In this document: positions 1-8,944 of the stretch, piece by piece
How positions within the stretch are numbered: the first letter of the stretch is position 1
Layout: each line of letters starts with the position of its first letter
Source of the DNA: an uncultured Clostridium sp.
GTDB lineage: Bacteria; Bacillota; Clostridia; Clostridiales; Clostridiaceae
Reading direction: 5' to 3'
Assembly: GCA_900539375.1 (NCBI GenBank)
Contig: UQBY01000018.1
Coordinates: 7,592 to 71,591 of the forward strand
Length of the DNA stretch: 64,000 nucleotides
Notes under the pieces: generated by a model
The model's input: only the letters and a program-made list of their open reading frames with translations
Databases searched by the model: none
What the model was told of the DNA's origin: nothing
Program-made: the position numbers and the translations under genes

Positions 1-743
1 ATGTATTTAGAATGGAACTTTTAGGAGCAAAAGTTGTTCCTGCAATGAGAGGAACAAGAACTCTTAAAGAAGCAGTAGATTTAGCTTTAGAAGAATGGGT
101 AAAGGATATAGATAATTCTTTTTATGTTTTAGGTTCAGCAGTAGGACCACATCCTTATCCAGCAATAGTTAAAGAATTCCAAAAAATCATAAGCATGGAA
201 GCTAAAAAGCAAGGTTTAGAAGCAGAAGGAAAGCTTCCAAAAGCAGTTATAGCTTGTATTGGTGGAGGTAGTAATGCTATAGGAATGTTTGCAGACTTTA
301 TAGATGAGAAGGATGTGGAGCTTATTGGTGTTGAAGCTGCGGGAAAAGGAATAGACACAAATATGCATGCTGCATCAATGGCTAAAGGTGAAGTTGCTAT
401 AGTTCATGGAATGAAAACAAAATGTATAGTTGATGAAAATGGAGAAGCTAAGGAAGTTTATTCAATTTCAGCAGGACTTGATTATCCAGGAGTAGGACCA
501 GAGCATGCTTATCTTTGTGAAATTAAGAGAGCAAAATATGTCCCATGTACTGATGAAGAAGCCTTAAATGGATTTAAAGTTTTATCAAGATTAGAAGGAA
601 TAATTCCAGCTATTGAGAGCTCTCATGCTATAGCATATGCTTTAAATGCAGCTAAAGAGTATGATAAAGATGATTACATAATTGTATGTCTTTCAGGAAG
701 AGGAGATAAAGACGTTCAAGAGCTTATGGATAAGATAAAGTAA
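1..743 (+). CDS. trpB: tryptophan synthase beta chain, 3' part (second trpB copy)
   Basis: PLP-dependent beta subunit that joins indole and serine to give tryptophan. The frame is open to the left edge (Val-Phe-Arg precedes the first Met at 12), so the N-terminal part with the PLP lysine lies outside the window. Visible are the phosphate-binding motif GGGSNAIG and the C-terminal SGRGDKD motif, both typical of TrpB. The protein is collinear with the complete TrpB at 33844-35019 but differs at many positions (for example MHAASMAKGEVAIVHG where the other has a TPGVLHG-containing segment), so it is a diverged paralogue and not a recent duplicate. No trpA follows; the next signal is the valS promoter. 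It may salvage free indole. A full N-terminus would confirm whether the gene is intact. Confidence 0.93.
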   Translation, partial: VFRMELLGAKVVPAMRGTRTLKEAVDLALEEWVKDIDNSFYVLGSAVGPHPYPAIVKEFQKIISMEAKKQGLEAEGKLPKAVIACIGGGSNAIGMFADFIDEKDVELIGVEAAGKGIDTNMHAASMAKGEVAIVHGMKTKCIVDENGEAKEVYSISAGLDYPGVGPEHAYLCEIKRAKYVPCTDEEALNGFKVLSRLEGIIPAIESSHAIAYALNAAKEYDKDDYIIVCLSGRGDKDVQELMDKIK

Positions 744-770
744 GTTAAAAAATAATTTTAAAAAGAATTA

Positions 771-799
771 TTGACAAAAATAATTTAATAATTTATTAT
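771..799 (+). promoter_or_regulatory. promoter of the valS leader
   Basis: TTGACA at 771-776 and TATTAT at 794-799 are separated by 17 bp, a near-consensus vegetative promoter directly upstream of the T-box leader. Confidence 0.75.
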
Positions 800-819
800 A
801 AAATAAATTAATATTTAAA

Positions 820-1062
820 AGCAATGAGAAAGAGGAGTAAAAGTCCTAAGCATTTAAGAGAGAGGGGAAAGGTGGAAGCCCTTATGTTAAAGGCTTTGAA
901 GGTAGCTTTTGAGCTTCTTTAGTGAAACAATAGTAGCTAAAGACGGTTTTTCATAAATCGTTAATAAAATAAGAGCCTGTAAAAGCTTTTTTTAAAGTAG
1001 AGCAGGAATAAAGGTGGTACCGCGAGTTTTCGTCCTTTTATAGACGAAGGCTCTTTTTATTT
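820..1062 (+). promoter_or_regulatory. T-box riboswitch controlling valS
   Basis: Transcribed leader that senses uncharged tRNA-Val and lets transcription proceed into valS. The conserved T-box sequence AAGGTGGTACCGCG lies at 1011-1024. It overlaps a terminator hairpin (TTCGTC 1029-1034 pairing with GACGAA 1043-1048, extended outward by GAG/CTC) followed by a T run. The Stem I distal motifs AGAGAG (near 857) and GGTGGAA (near 871) are present. A GTA valine triplet at 902-904 in the expected region is the likely specifier, but an offset of one base would read GGT, so the specifier is tentative. Confidence 0.93.
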
Positions 1063-1135
1063 TATAAAAAAATTGCAAATAACTTGCTAAGTTAATTTTA
1101 ATAGAAAAAGTAAGTTGAAAAGCAGGAGGAGAAAA

Positions 1136-3778
1136 ATGGAAAATAAAAAAGAATTAGCAACTACATATTCCCCAAAAGAATTTGAAGACAGAATTTATAA
1201 AAAGTGGGAAGAAAAAAAATATTTTACACCTAAGATTGATAAAACTAAAAAGCCTTATTCAATAGTTATGCCACCACCAAATATAACTGGAAAGCTTCAT
1301 TTAGGTCATGCTTTAGATAATACAATGCAAGATATGCTTATAAGGTATAAAAGAATGCAAGGATATTGTACTTTATGGGTGCCAGGACAAGACCATGCTT
1401 CAATAGCAACAGAAGTTAAGGTGGCAAATGAATTAGCTAAGGAAGGTTTAGATAAAAAGGAAATGGGAAGAGAAGCCTTTTTAAGTGAGGTTTGGAAATG
1501 GTCTGATGAATATAGAGGAAGAATAAGAACTCAGCTTAAAAAGCTTGGTGTTTCTGCAGACTTTACAAGAGAAGCTTTTACAATGGATGAAAATTTAAAT
1601 AAGGCAGTAAGACATGTATTTGTTAAGCTTTATAATGAAGGACTTATATATCAAGGAAATAGAATAACTAACTGGTGTACAAAGTGTCAAACAGCTTTAT
1701 CTGATGCAGAAATTGTTTATGAAGAACAAGATGGATTTTTCTGGCATATAAACTATCCATTAGCAGATGGTACAGGTTATTTAGAAATAGCTACCACAAG
1801 ACCAGAAACATTACTTGGAGATACAGCAGTTGCAGTAAATCCAAATGATGAAAGATTTAAGAATCTTATAGGAAAGAAACTAATCTTACCTTTAGTAAAT
1901 AAAGAAATCCCAATAGTTGGAGATGACTATGTTGATATGGAATTTGGAACTGGAGCAGTTAAAATAACTCCAGCTCATGACCCTAATGACTTCCAAGTTG
2001 GATTAAGACATAACCTTCCTCAAATAAGAGTTATGGATGATAAGGGAGTAATAAATTCAAATGGTGGAAAATATCAAGGTTTAGATAGATATGAAGCTAG
2101 AAAAGCTATAGTAAAAGACCTTGAAGAAGCAGGACTTTTAGTTAAGGTTCAACCTCATACTCATAATGTTGGAACTCACGATAGATGTGGAACTACTATT
2201 GAACCAATAATATCAAAACAATGGTATGTAAAGATGGAATCTTTAGCAAAACCTGCAATAGAAGTTGTTAAGGAAAAGAAAACTAAGTTTGTACCAGAAA
2301 GATTTGAAAAAATATATTATAACTGGATGGAAAACATTCAAGATTGGTGTATTTCAAGACAATTATGGTGGGGACACAGAATTCCAGTATGGTATTGCCA
2401 AGATTGTGGAGAAGTAATTGTAAGAGAAGATGCTTCAGAGGTTTGTCCAAAGTGTGGTTCTAAGCACTTAGAACAAGATAAGGATGTATTAGATACTTGG
2501 TTCTCATCTGCATTATGGCCTTTCTCAACATTAGGTTGGCCAGAAAAAACAGAAGACTTAGAATATTTCTATCCAACAAATGTATTAGTAACAGGTTATG
2601 ATATTATATTCTTCTGGGTTGCAAGAATGATATTCTCAGGACTTCACAATATGAATGAAACTCCATTTGATACTGTTCTTATACATGGAATTATAAGAGA
2701 TTCTCAAGGAAGAAAAATGAGTAAGTCTTTAGGAAATGGTGTTGACCCTCTTGAAGTAATAGATGAATATGGTGCAGATGCTTTAAGATTTATGCTTATA
2801 ACAGGAAATGCTCCAGGAAATGATATAAGATATTACCCTGAAAGAGTTGAAGCTTCAAGAAACTTTGCAAATAAAATATGGAATGCATCAAGATTTGTTA
2901 TGATGAACCTTAATAGAGATTTAATGGATAAGGAAAAGGATAATAAAGATTATTCATTAGCAGATAAGTATATTTTATCTAAGATGAATACTTTAGTTAA
3001 AGAAGTTACAGATAATTTAGATAAATATGAACTTGGAATAGCTGTTCAAAAGGTTTATGACTTTATGTGGACTGAATTCTGTGACTGGTATATAGAACTT
3101 GTTAAGCCTGTATTATACGGGGAAGATAATAAGGCTAAGGGAAGAGTTTATAATGTTTTATATACTGTATTAACAAATGGATTAAAATTATTACATCCTG
3201 TAATGCCATTTATTACAGAGGAAATTTATACAACTTTAACTTTAGAAGAGACAATAGTAAATGCAGCATGGCCAAAATATGATGAAGCTTTATATAATGA
3301 AAAAGCTGAAAAAGATATGGACTATGTAATAGAAGCTATAAAGAACTTAAGAAATGTAAGAGCTGAAATGAATGTTCCACCTTCAAGAAAAGCAAAGGTT
3401 ATATGTATAATTGGAGATGAAGCTAAGGAAGCTTTTGAAAATGGAGTTTTATATATAGAAAAACTTGCCTCAGCATCAGAAGTTGAATTTATTTCTTCAA
3501 AGAAGGAAGTTCCAGAAAATGCTGTATCTGTAGTAGTTAAAGGTGGAGAATTATTTATGCCACTTTTAGACTTAGTAGATAGAGAAAAAGAACTTGAAAG
3601 ATTAAATAAAGAAGTTAAAAAGCTTAATGGTGAAATAGAAAGAATAGACAAAAAATTAAGCAATGAAGGCTTTGTAGCTAAGGCACCTGAAGCTGTTGTT
3701 AATGGAGAAAAAGCAAAGAGAGAAAAATATGCTGAAATGCTAAAAGCAGTAGAAGAAAGAATAGCAGCATTAAATTAA
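1136..3778 (+). CDS. valS: valyl-tRNA synthetase
   Basis: Class I aminoacyl-tRNA synthetase that charges tRNA-Val with valine in the cytoplasm and edits misactivated threonine. The 880-residue protein has the HIGH-type motif HLGH at residues 55-58, KMSKS at 527-531 and a C-terminal coiled-coil arm rich in Lys/Glu near residues 810-880, all as in bacterial ValRS, with normal length. An in-frame TTG exists at 1115, but the ATG at 1136 follows AGGAGGA with correct spacing and gives the usual N-terminus. It is a single-gene unit between a T-box leader and a strong terminator. Confidence 0.98.
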   Translation: MENKKELATTYSPKEFEDRIYKKWEEKKYFTPKIDKTKKPYSIVMPPPNITGKLHLGHALDNTMQDMLIRYKRMQGYCTLWVPGQDHASIATEVKVANELAKEGLDKKEMGREAFLSEVWKWSDEYRGRIRTQLKKLGVSADFTREAFTMDENLNKAVRHVFVKLYNEGLIYQGNRITNWCTKCQTALSDAEIVYEEQDGFFWHINYPLADGTGYLEIATTRPETLLGDTAVAVNPNDERFKNLIGKKLILPLVNKEIPIVGDDYVDMEFGTGAVKITPAHDPNDFQVGLRHNLPQIRVMDDKGVINSNGGKYQGLDRYEARKAIVKDLEEAGLLVKVQPHTHNVGTHDRCGTTIEPIISKQWYVKMESLAKPAIEVVKEKKTKFVPERFEKIYYNWMENIQDWCISRQLWWGHRIPVWYCQDCGEVIVREDASEVCPKCGSKHLEQDKDVLDTWFSSALWPFSTLGWPEKTEDLEYFYPTNVLVTGYDIIFFWVARMIFSGLHNMNETPFDTVLIHGIIRDSQGRKMSKSLGNGVDPLEVIDEYGADALRFMLITGNAPGNDIRYYPERVEASRNFANKIWNASRFVMMNLNRDLMDKEKDNKDYSLADKYILSKMNTLVKEVTDNLDKYELGIAVQKVYDFMWTEFCDWYIELVKPVLYGEDNKAKGRVYNVLYTVLTNGLKLLHPVMPFITEEIYTTLTLEETIVNAAWPKYDEALYNEKAEKDMDYVIEAIKNLRNVRAEMNVPPSRKAKVICIIGDEAKEAFENGVLYIEKLASASEVEFISSKKEVPENAVSVVVKGGELFMPLLDLVDREKELERLNKEVKKLNGEIERIDKKLSNEGFVAKAPEAVVNGEKAKREKYAEMLKAVEERIAALN

Positions 3779-3787
3779 AGATAATTT

Positions 3788-3840
3788 AGCTGTTGCATAG
3801 GAAAGTGTTATTGAACTTTTTTGTGCAATAGCTTTTTTTA
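3788..3840 (+). terminator. valS terminator
   Basis: AGCTGTTGCA (3788-3797) pairs with TGCAATAGCT (3824-3833), followed by a T run. Confidence 0.85.
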
Positions 3841-3914
3841 TTTTATAATGTTGTTCCATATGGGTTTTGGTTTTCATAGTATAAAATAATTAGTATTTTA
3901 AAAGAAGGTGTTTC

Positions 3915-4751
3915 ATGAAAATTGCTATAAGGGCTGGGCATAATTTTAGTGTACCTGGAGTTTTTGGCTTTATTGATGAAACTTGTGAAAATAGAAGGAT
4001 AAAGGATGAGGTTATAAAGTATTTAGATGCATTAGATTATGAAGTTTTAGATGTTACTTCTAGTGATTGTTATAATACAGTAGAATCTGATTTAGCTTAT
4101 GGAGTAAATAGTGCAAATGAGTGGAATGCAGATATTTTTATTTCAATACATTTTAATAATCAGGTTAAATTTTATAATGGAGAAATTGGTTGTGAAGTAT
4201 GGGTTTATAATGTTTTTAAAGAGGCGGAAAGTGTTGTGAATTCTTTAGGTAATTTAGGTTTTAAAAATAGGGGATTAAAAATAAGGCAGAATACATATGA
4301 ATTAAAATATACAAAAATGAAGGCTATGATTATTAATATTTGTTTTGTAGAGGCAATTTTAGATGTAGATTTATATAATTTTTTAGGAGCTAGTATAGTA
4401 GGAAAGACAATTGCAGAGGGAATTTGTGGAGAGGAAGAATTTATTAAAAAGGATTTTAAAGAAGAAAAAAATAAATGGGTAGAAATTATTGAAAATAAGA
4501 TAAATTTAGAGGTAACAGGAATAGTAAATAATGAAACATTAAGTGCTTGTCCTAAATTAGAGTATAAAGAAGAAGGAGATTTTGTAAAAATACTTCAAGA
4601 AATATTAAGTTTTAAAGGTTTTTATATAAAAAACATAGATGGAATTTTAGGAGAGGAAACTAAAAAGGCTGTTATAAAATTTCAAACAATTCATGAGCTT
4701 AAGCCAGATGGAGTTGTTGGGTATAATACATGGAAATATTTATTAAAGTAA
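3915..4751 (+). CDS. N-acetylmuramoyl-L-alanine amidase with C-terminal peptidoglycan-binding domain
   Basis: Zinc-dependent Amidase_3-type hydrolase that cuts the amide bond between muramic acid and the stem peptide. Candidate catalytic and metal residues are H9 (in AGHN), E22 or E25, H79 (in SIHF) and E146 (in FVEA). Residues about 215-278 form a PG_binding_1 repeat (LQEILSFKGFY, FQTIHELKPDGVVG). No signal peptide is visible, which resembles phage-type or sporulation-linked lysins released by other means. It is a single gene flanked by terminators. The family is fairly clear; the physiological role is not. Confidence 0.85.
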   Translation: MKIAIRAGHNFSVPGVFGFIDETCENRRIKDEVIKYLDALDYEVLDVTSSDCYNTVESDLAYGVNSANEWNADIFISIHFNNQVKFYNGEIGCEVWVYNVFKEAESVVNSLGNLGFKNRGLKIRQNTYELKYTKMKAMIINICFVEAILDVDLYNFLGASIVGKTIAEGICGEEEFIKKDFKEEKNKWVEIIENKINLEVTGIVNNETLSACPKLEYKEEGDFVKILQEILSFKGFYIKNIDGILGEETKKAVIKFQTIHELKPDGVVGYNTWKYLLK

Positions 4752-4755
4752 AAAA

Positions 4756-4800
4756 TAAGACTGCTGTATAAATGTTTTATATAGCAGTCTTAGTTTGTTT
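4756..4800 (+). terminator. terminator after the amidase gene
   Basis: TAAGACTGCT...TATA pairs with TATA.AGCAGTCTTA across a short loop; the T tract after it is interrupted. Confidence 0.7.
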
Positions 4801-4808
4801 AGGGCTAT

Positions 4809-4837
4809 TTGTATTTATTGTATAATATGTGTATAAT
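4809..4837 (+). promoter_or_regulatory. promoter of the natAB-type operon
   Basis: TTGTAT at 4809-4814 and TATAAT at 4832-4837 with a 17-bp spacer, ending about 38 bp before the start codon. A second TATAAT lies at 4821-4826. Confidence 0.65.
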
Positions 4838-4874
4838 AAGAAAGAAGATTTTTTAATATTAAGGAGGGAAGAAT

Positions 4875-5609
4875 TTGTTAGAAATAAAAAATATAACAAA
4901 AAGATTTAAGAAGGCGGAAGTAGTAAAGGATTTATCTTTTAATGTTGAGGATGGAGAAATAGTAGGTCTTCTTGGGGAAAATGGAGCAGGTAAAACAACT
5001 ACACTAAGAATGATTTCTACAATGCTTAAGGTAAGTGAAGGAGACATAATAGTAAATGGCTTTAGTGTTAAAAAGGAGCCTGAAAAAGTAAGAAAGGAGA
5101 TAGGAATTCTTTTTGGTGGAGATGTTGGTCTTTATGATAGATTAACTGGAAGAGAAAATATTAAATATTTTGCAAATCTTTATGGAATGACAGATAGACA
5201 AGCTCATAAAAGAATAGATATATTAGCTAAAGATTTTGGAATGGAAGATTATATTGATAAACCAGTAAATAAATTTTCAAGAGGAATGAAACAAAAGATT
5301 TCAATAGCCCGTTCAATAGTTCATAATCCATCAATTATGCTTTTTGATGAGCCTTGTACTGGTCTTGATGTAAGAGCTGCAAGAACAGTTCAAAGGTTTA
5401 TAAGAAAATGTCAAGGACAAGGGAAAACTATTTTATTTTCTAGCCATTCTATGTCTGAAGTTGAAAAGCTTTGTGATAGAGTAGTTATAATAAATAAAGG
5501 AAAGCTTCTTGAAAACTGTACAATTGAAGAATTAAAAGAAAAACATAATAGTAATGATTTAGAAGAGGTTTTTGTAAATCTTATAGGAGGGGAAGAGGAT
5601 TATGAGTAA
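4875..5609 (+). CDS. natA: ABC transporter ATP-binding protein (NatA-like)
   Basis: ATPase subunit of an efflux ABC transporter, most like NatA of the NatAB Na+ exporters. Walker A GENGAGKTT is at residues 34-42, the signature FSRGMKQ at 134-140, Walker B IMLFDEP at 154-160 and the H-loop His at 191. The start is TTG at 4875 behind AAGGAGGGAA. The 3' end overlaps the permease start by 8 bp, so the two are translationally coupled. The substrate could be sodium or a drug or peptide; NatA identity rests on overall resemblance and on the NatB-like partner. Confidence 0.88.
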   Translation: MLEIKNITKRFKKAEVVKDLSFNVEDGEIVGLLGENGAGKTTTLRMISTMLKVSEGDIIVNGFSVKKEPEKVRKEIGILFGGDVGLYDRLTGRENIKYFANLYGMTDRQAHKRIDILAKDFGMEDYIDKPVNKFSRGMKQKISIARSIVHNPSIMLFDEPCTGLDVRAARTVQRFIRKCQGQGKTILFSSHSMSEVEKLCDRVVIINKGKLLENCTIEELKEKHNSNDLEEVFVNLIGGEEDYE

Positions 5610-6798
5610 TTTCTTTACAATATTAAAAAAGGAACTAATAGATATAATAAGAGATAGAAAAACATTAGCTTTTACAATACTTCTTCCAATTCTTATTTAT
5701 CCTATATTATTTCAAATAATGTCTGTTACAATGCAATCTAGTCAAGAGGATGCAAAAAAGGAAATTAATGTAGTTATTAATGGAGACAAAGATTCAGAAT
5801 TAGGAAAGGTTTTAACTTCACAGGAAAATATAAAAGAGCAAAATTATGATGAGCCTAAAAAAGCTTTAAAGGATGGAAAACTTCAGCTTATAATAAATAT
5901 TCCAGATAATGTAGATGAAGAAATAGAAAAGGGAAATAGCATAAACTTAGAAATTCTTATAGATGACCAATCAGAAAAATCTACTATAGCAGAAAGTATG
6001 GTTGAAAGTATAGTTAATAGTTATAGTAATTCTATAGTAGAAAATAGGCTTTCAAAGTTAAATGTAAATTCAGAAATTTTAAATCCTATAAATATAGAAA
6101 CAAAATCAGGAATAAATGAAAGTGGAACAGATAATTCAGATGCAAATAAGATTTTAGGAATGCTTCCAGCTTTAATTGTTATAATGCTTTTATCTCCAAC
6201 TATGGGTCTTGCAGCAGATTTAGGTGCAGGAGAAAAGGAAAGAGGAACTTTTGAACCCCTTCTTTCAACTTCAGTTAATAGAAATTCAATACTTTGGGGA
6301 AAAATTACAACAATTTCAATTATATCAGTTATTGCTTTATTATTAAGTATGGTATCTTTATTTGTATCCTTTAAAGGCTTTGTAAATTCAGCAACTGAAG
6401 GGTTAGGAGAAAGTATAAATCTTAATATAGATATAATAACTATTTTATTTATAATTTTATTTTGCATTTTTATTATAATTTTTATAAGTACCCTACAAGT
6501 TGTAATAAGTATTTCTGCAAGGTCAACAAAGGAAGCTAATACCTATCTTTCAGGACTTATAGTACCTATTATGATTTTAGCTTTTATACCAATGTATATG
6601 GATGTTAAAAATATAAGTATGTTGTTTTTAAATATACCAATAATAAATTCTATATGTGTTATGAAAGAAGTTATGATAGGAATTTATAATACAACTCATA
6701 TATTAATAGTACTAGCTTGGCATATATTTTATGTAGTTTTAGCATTAATAATTGCAAAAGTATTATTTTCAAGAGAAGAGCTTATATTTAGAAGTTAA
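5602..6798 (+). CDS. natB: ABC transporter permease (NatB-like)
   Basis: Membrane subunit partnering the preceding ATPase. It has one N-terminal membrane helix (about residues 22-42), a large extracytoplasmic region (about 45-180) and a C-terminal cluster of about five to six helices (185-395), the ABC-2/NatB arrangement. The motif GAGEKERGTFEPLLSTSV after the first C-terminal helix is typical of NatB/YhaP permeases. The start overlaps natA by 8 bp and has its own GGAGGGG ribosome site. Confidence 0.88.
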   Translation: MSNFFTILKKELIDIIRDRKTLAFTILLPILIYPILFQIMSVTMQSSQEDAKKEINVVINGDKDSELGKVLTSQENIKEQNYDEPKKALKDGKLQLIINIPDNVDEEIEKGNSINLEILIDDQSEKSTIAESMVESIVNSYSNSIVENRLSKLNVNSEILNPINIETKSGINESGTDNSDANKILGMLPALIVIMLLSPTMGLAADLGAGEKERGTFEPLLSTSVNRNSILWGKITTISIISVIALLLSMVSLFVSFKGFVNSATEGLGESINLNIDIITILFIILFCIFIIIFISTLQVVISISARSTKEANTYLSGLIVPIMILAFIPMYMDVKNISMLFLNIPIINSICVMKEVMIGIYNTTHILIVLAWHIFYVVLALIIAKVLFSREELIFRS

Positions 6799-6805
6799 TA
6801 TTTTT

Positions 6806-6845
6806 TTAAAAGACAGCATTTATTTTATGTTGTCTTTTAATTTAA
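6806..6845 (+). terminator. natAB terminator
   Basis: AAAAGACAGCAT pairs with ATGTTGTCTTTT, followed by a broken T tract. Confidence 0.7.
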
Positions 6846-6869
6846 AATTTTTCTTGTAAAATTATTTAC

Positions 6870-6898
6870 TTGAATAAAAAATATAAAGGAAATATAAT
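6870..6898 (+). promoter_or_regulatory. promoter of folC
   Basis: TTGAAT at 6870-6875 and TATAAT at 6893-6898, spacer 17 bp, about 90 bp upstream of folC. Confidence 0.7.
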
Positions 6899-6986
6899 GT
6901 TAGTATTGTTATATAACCATTAAATAGTTAATAAATTTTGGCTTTTAAGGTTATTAAATATAGAAAATAAAGGAAAGATAATTATT

Positions 6987-8288
6987 ATGAATTATAATGA
7001 AGCAATGAATTACATACATGAAGTTGGAAATTTTGGCTCTAATTATGGTCTTGAAAGAACTTATAGAATTTTAGAGTTACTTGGAAATCCACATAAAAAA
7101 TTAAAACTTATTCATGTTGCAGGAACTAATGGAAAGGGTTCTACAACAGCTATGATTACAGAACTTCTTAAAGGAAAGGGCTTTAAGGTTGGAATGTATA
7201 CTTCTCCTTTTTTAGAGGAATTTGAAGAAAGGATTCAAATAAATGGAGAAAATATACCAAAGGAAGCTTTAGCAAAACTTATAACAAAAATAAAGGTTGT
7301 AGTAGATAAGGTTATAGAAGAAGGATATAATCATCCTACAGAATTTGAAATAATAACTTGCCTTATGCTTTTATATTTTAAAGAGGAAGGGGTAGATTAT
7401 GGAGTAGTAGAAGTAGGACTTGGTGGAAGACTTGACTCAACTAATGTAATAACTCCTATAATAAGCATAATAGCTTCAATAAGCTTTGACCATACAAATC
7501 TTTTAGGCAATACCTTAGGAGAAATTGCAGGAGAAAAAGCTGGAATAATAAAGAAAAATATTCCTGTTGTTATATATCCTCAAGAAAAGGAAGCTTATGA
7601 AGTAATAAAGAAAAAGGCTAAGGAAATGGAAGCTCCTTTATATGAAGTAAATTTAAATGATGGAAAATATTTAGGAGTTTTAAATAAAGATAGAATATAT
7701 CAAGAAGTAGAAGTAAATTTAAATGAAGAAAAATTTAAAGTTAAACTTCCTTTACTTGGAGAACATCAAATAGGCAATATGCTTGTAGCCTTAAAAGCCT
7801 TTCAAGTAATAGGTAAAAAAGAAAATTATGAAATAAATTTAGAAGAAATAAAAAATTCTTTATCTAAGGTAAAATGGATAGGTCGTCTTGAAGTAATGAA
7901 AAAAGAACCTATGATTGTAATAGATGGAGCTCACAATATTCAAGGCATAAAAGCTTTAAGAAAAAATGTTGAAAAATATTTTAAATATAAAAATATATAT
8001 CTTTTATTAGGAATTTTAGCAGATAAGCAAGTAAAAGAAATGATAGAAGAAATAACACCAATAGCAAAAAAAGTATATGCCCTTACTCCTCACAGCAATA
8101 GAGCAGAACTTTGTGAAGACTTAAAAAATGAAATAATAAAAATAAACCCAAACTGCAAAGCCTATGAAGACTATAAAAAAGCCCTAAAAGAAGCTCTAAA
8201 AGAAGCTAACAAAGATGACCTAATACTTATAAGCGGCTCTTTATACATGATAGGAGACATGAGAAAAATAATAAGAACTTCTATATAA
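6987..8288 (+). CDS. folC: folylpolyglutamate synthase / dihydrofolate synthase
   Basis: ATP-dependent ligase that adds glutamate to folates (and in bifunctional forms to dihydropteroate). The N-terminus YGLERTYRILELLGNP, the P-loop GTNGKGST (near residue 46), TSPFLEEFEERIQING, the central GLGGRLDSTNVI and the C-terminal IDGAHNIQG are FolC signatures of the Mur-ligase superfamily. At 433 residues it is of normal length. It is monocistronic behind its own promoter. Confidence 0.96.
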   Translation: MNYNEAMNYIHEVGNFGSNYGLERTYRILELLGNPHKKLKLIHVAGTNGKGSTTAMITELLKGKGFKVGMYTSPFLEEFEERIQINGENIPKEALAKLITKIKVVVDKVIEEGYNHPTEFEIITCLMLLYFKEEGVDYGVVEVGLGGRLDSTNVITPIISIIASISFDHTNLLGNTLGEIAGEKAGIIKKNIPVVIYPQEKEAYEVIKKKAKEMEAPLYEVNLNDGKYLGVLNKDRIYQEVEVNLNEEKFKVKLPLLGEHQIGNMLVALKAFQVIGKKENYEINLEEIKNSLSKVKWIGRLEVMKKEPMIVIDGAHNIQGIKALRKNVEKYFKYKNIYLLLGILADKQVKEMIEEITPIAKKVYALTPHSNRAELCEDLKNEIIKINPNCKAYEDYKKALKEALKEANKDDLILISGSLYMIGDMRKIIRTSI

Positions 8289-8403
8289 AGCTTAATAATA
8301 TAACTACATAACAAAATTTAAATATAATAATATTTTTATTAATATAAATAACAGTTTCATAATTTTTTAGCTTATAGTTTATATTTTACAATCTTGTTAA
8401 TTA

Positions 8404-8543
8404 AAATATTAGTTCTCTTATTTTATGAAGGCGTGACTTGGAGCCTGTCGATAAGTGAGAATCAAAATTTTACATTTTGTTATTCGAACTTACCCAGCGA
8501 ACAAAGTGAGTCGGGCTTCCTTTTTATAAGAGAACTAATATTT
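8404..8543. mobile_element. 140-bp inverted-repeat element, copy A
   Basis: A MITE-like non-coding element bounded by a perfect 18-bp inverted repeat, AAATATTAGTTCTCTTAT at 8404-8421 and its reverse complement at 8526-8543. The interior includes GACTTGGAGCCTGTCGATAA and ACTTACCCAGCGAACAAAG, both found in reverse orientation in copy B. It ends 6 bp from the 3' end of the convergent TSCPD gene. No transposase is encoded and no target duplication is obvious. Confidence 0.9.
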
Positions 8544-8549
8544 TTGAAC

Positions 8550-8798
8550 TTAGTTATTTTCTTTCCATTGAATTAATGCTTGTGCAAGTTGGTCTGGGCA
8601 GGAAGTTCCTTTTCCTCTACAATCTATTCCTTTTAATTTTTCAATTGCATCATCAACCTTCATGCCTTTAACAAGTGAGCCTATACCAAGAAGGTTTCCT
8701 GCACAGCCACCAATAAATTCAACATTTTTAATAACATTATCTTTAATGTCAAAAAGAATTTCTCTAGAACAAGTTCCTTTAGTTTTGTATGAATTCAT
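8550..8798 (-). CDS. TSCPD domain protein (TIGR03905-like)
   Basis: An 82-residue protein with the TSCPD signature GKGTSCPDQLAQAL at its C-terminus and a conserved CSREI / GGCAGNLLGI pattern with paired cysteines. The family resembles a small domain found at the end of some ribonucleotide reductases, but stand-alone members have no established function. It has a good AGGAGG ribosome site just before the ATG (reverse strand). Copy A of the 140-bp repeat abuts its stop codon. Confidence 0.88.
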   Translation of the reverse strand: MNSYKTKGTCSREILFDIKDNVIKNVEFIGGCAGNLLGIGSLVKGMKVDDAIEKLKGIDCRGKGTSCPDQLAQALIQWKENN

Positions 8799-8944
8799 AA
8801 AATTTTCCTCCTAACAATACAAATTACATATACATTATATATGTTGATTTTGTAGAAATAAAGTAATTTTTAATAGAAAGTTGTCCCATAAATTCAAAGG
8901 GTTACATATATTATAGTACAAATTGATTTTAGGGGGTGGAATTT

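Noticed and set aside
3915..4751. Phage lysis module around the amidase
   Set aside because: No holin or other phage genes; neighbours are housekeeping genes.
8394..8576. 60-codon open frame across the 140-bp element, copy A
   Set aside because: Lies almost wholly in the repeat, has no ribosome site and is not conserved as a frame in copies B and C.
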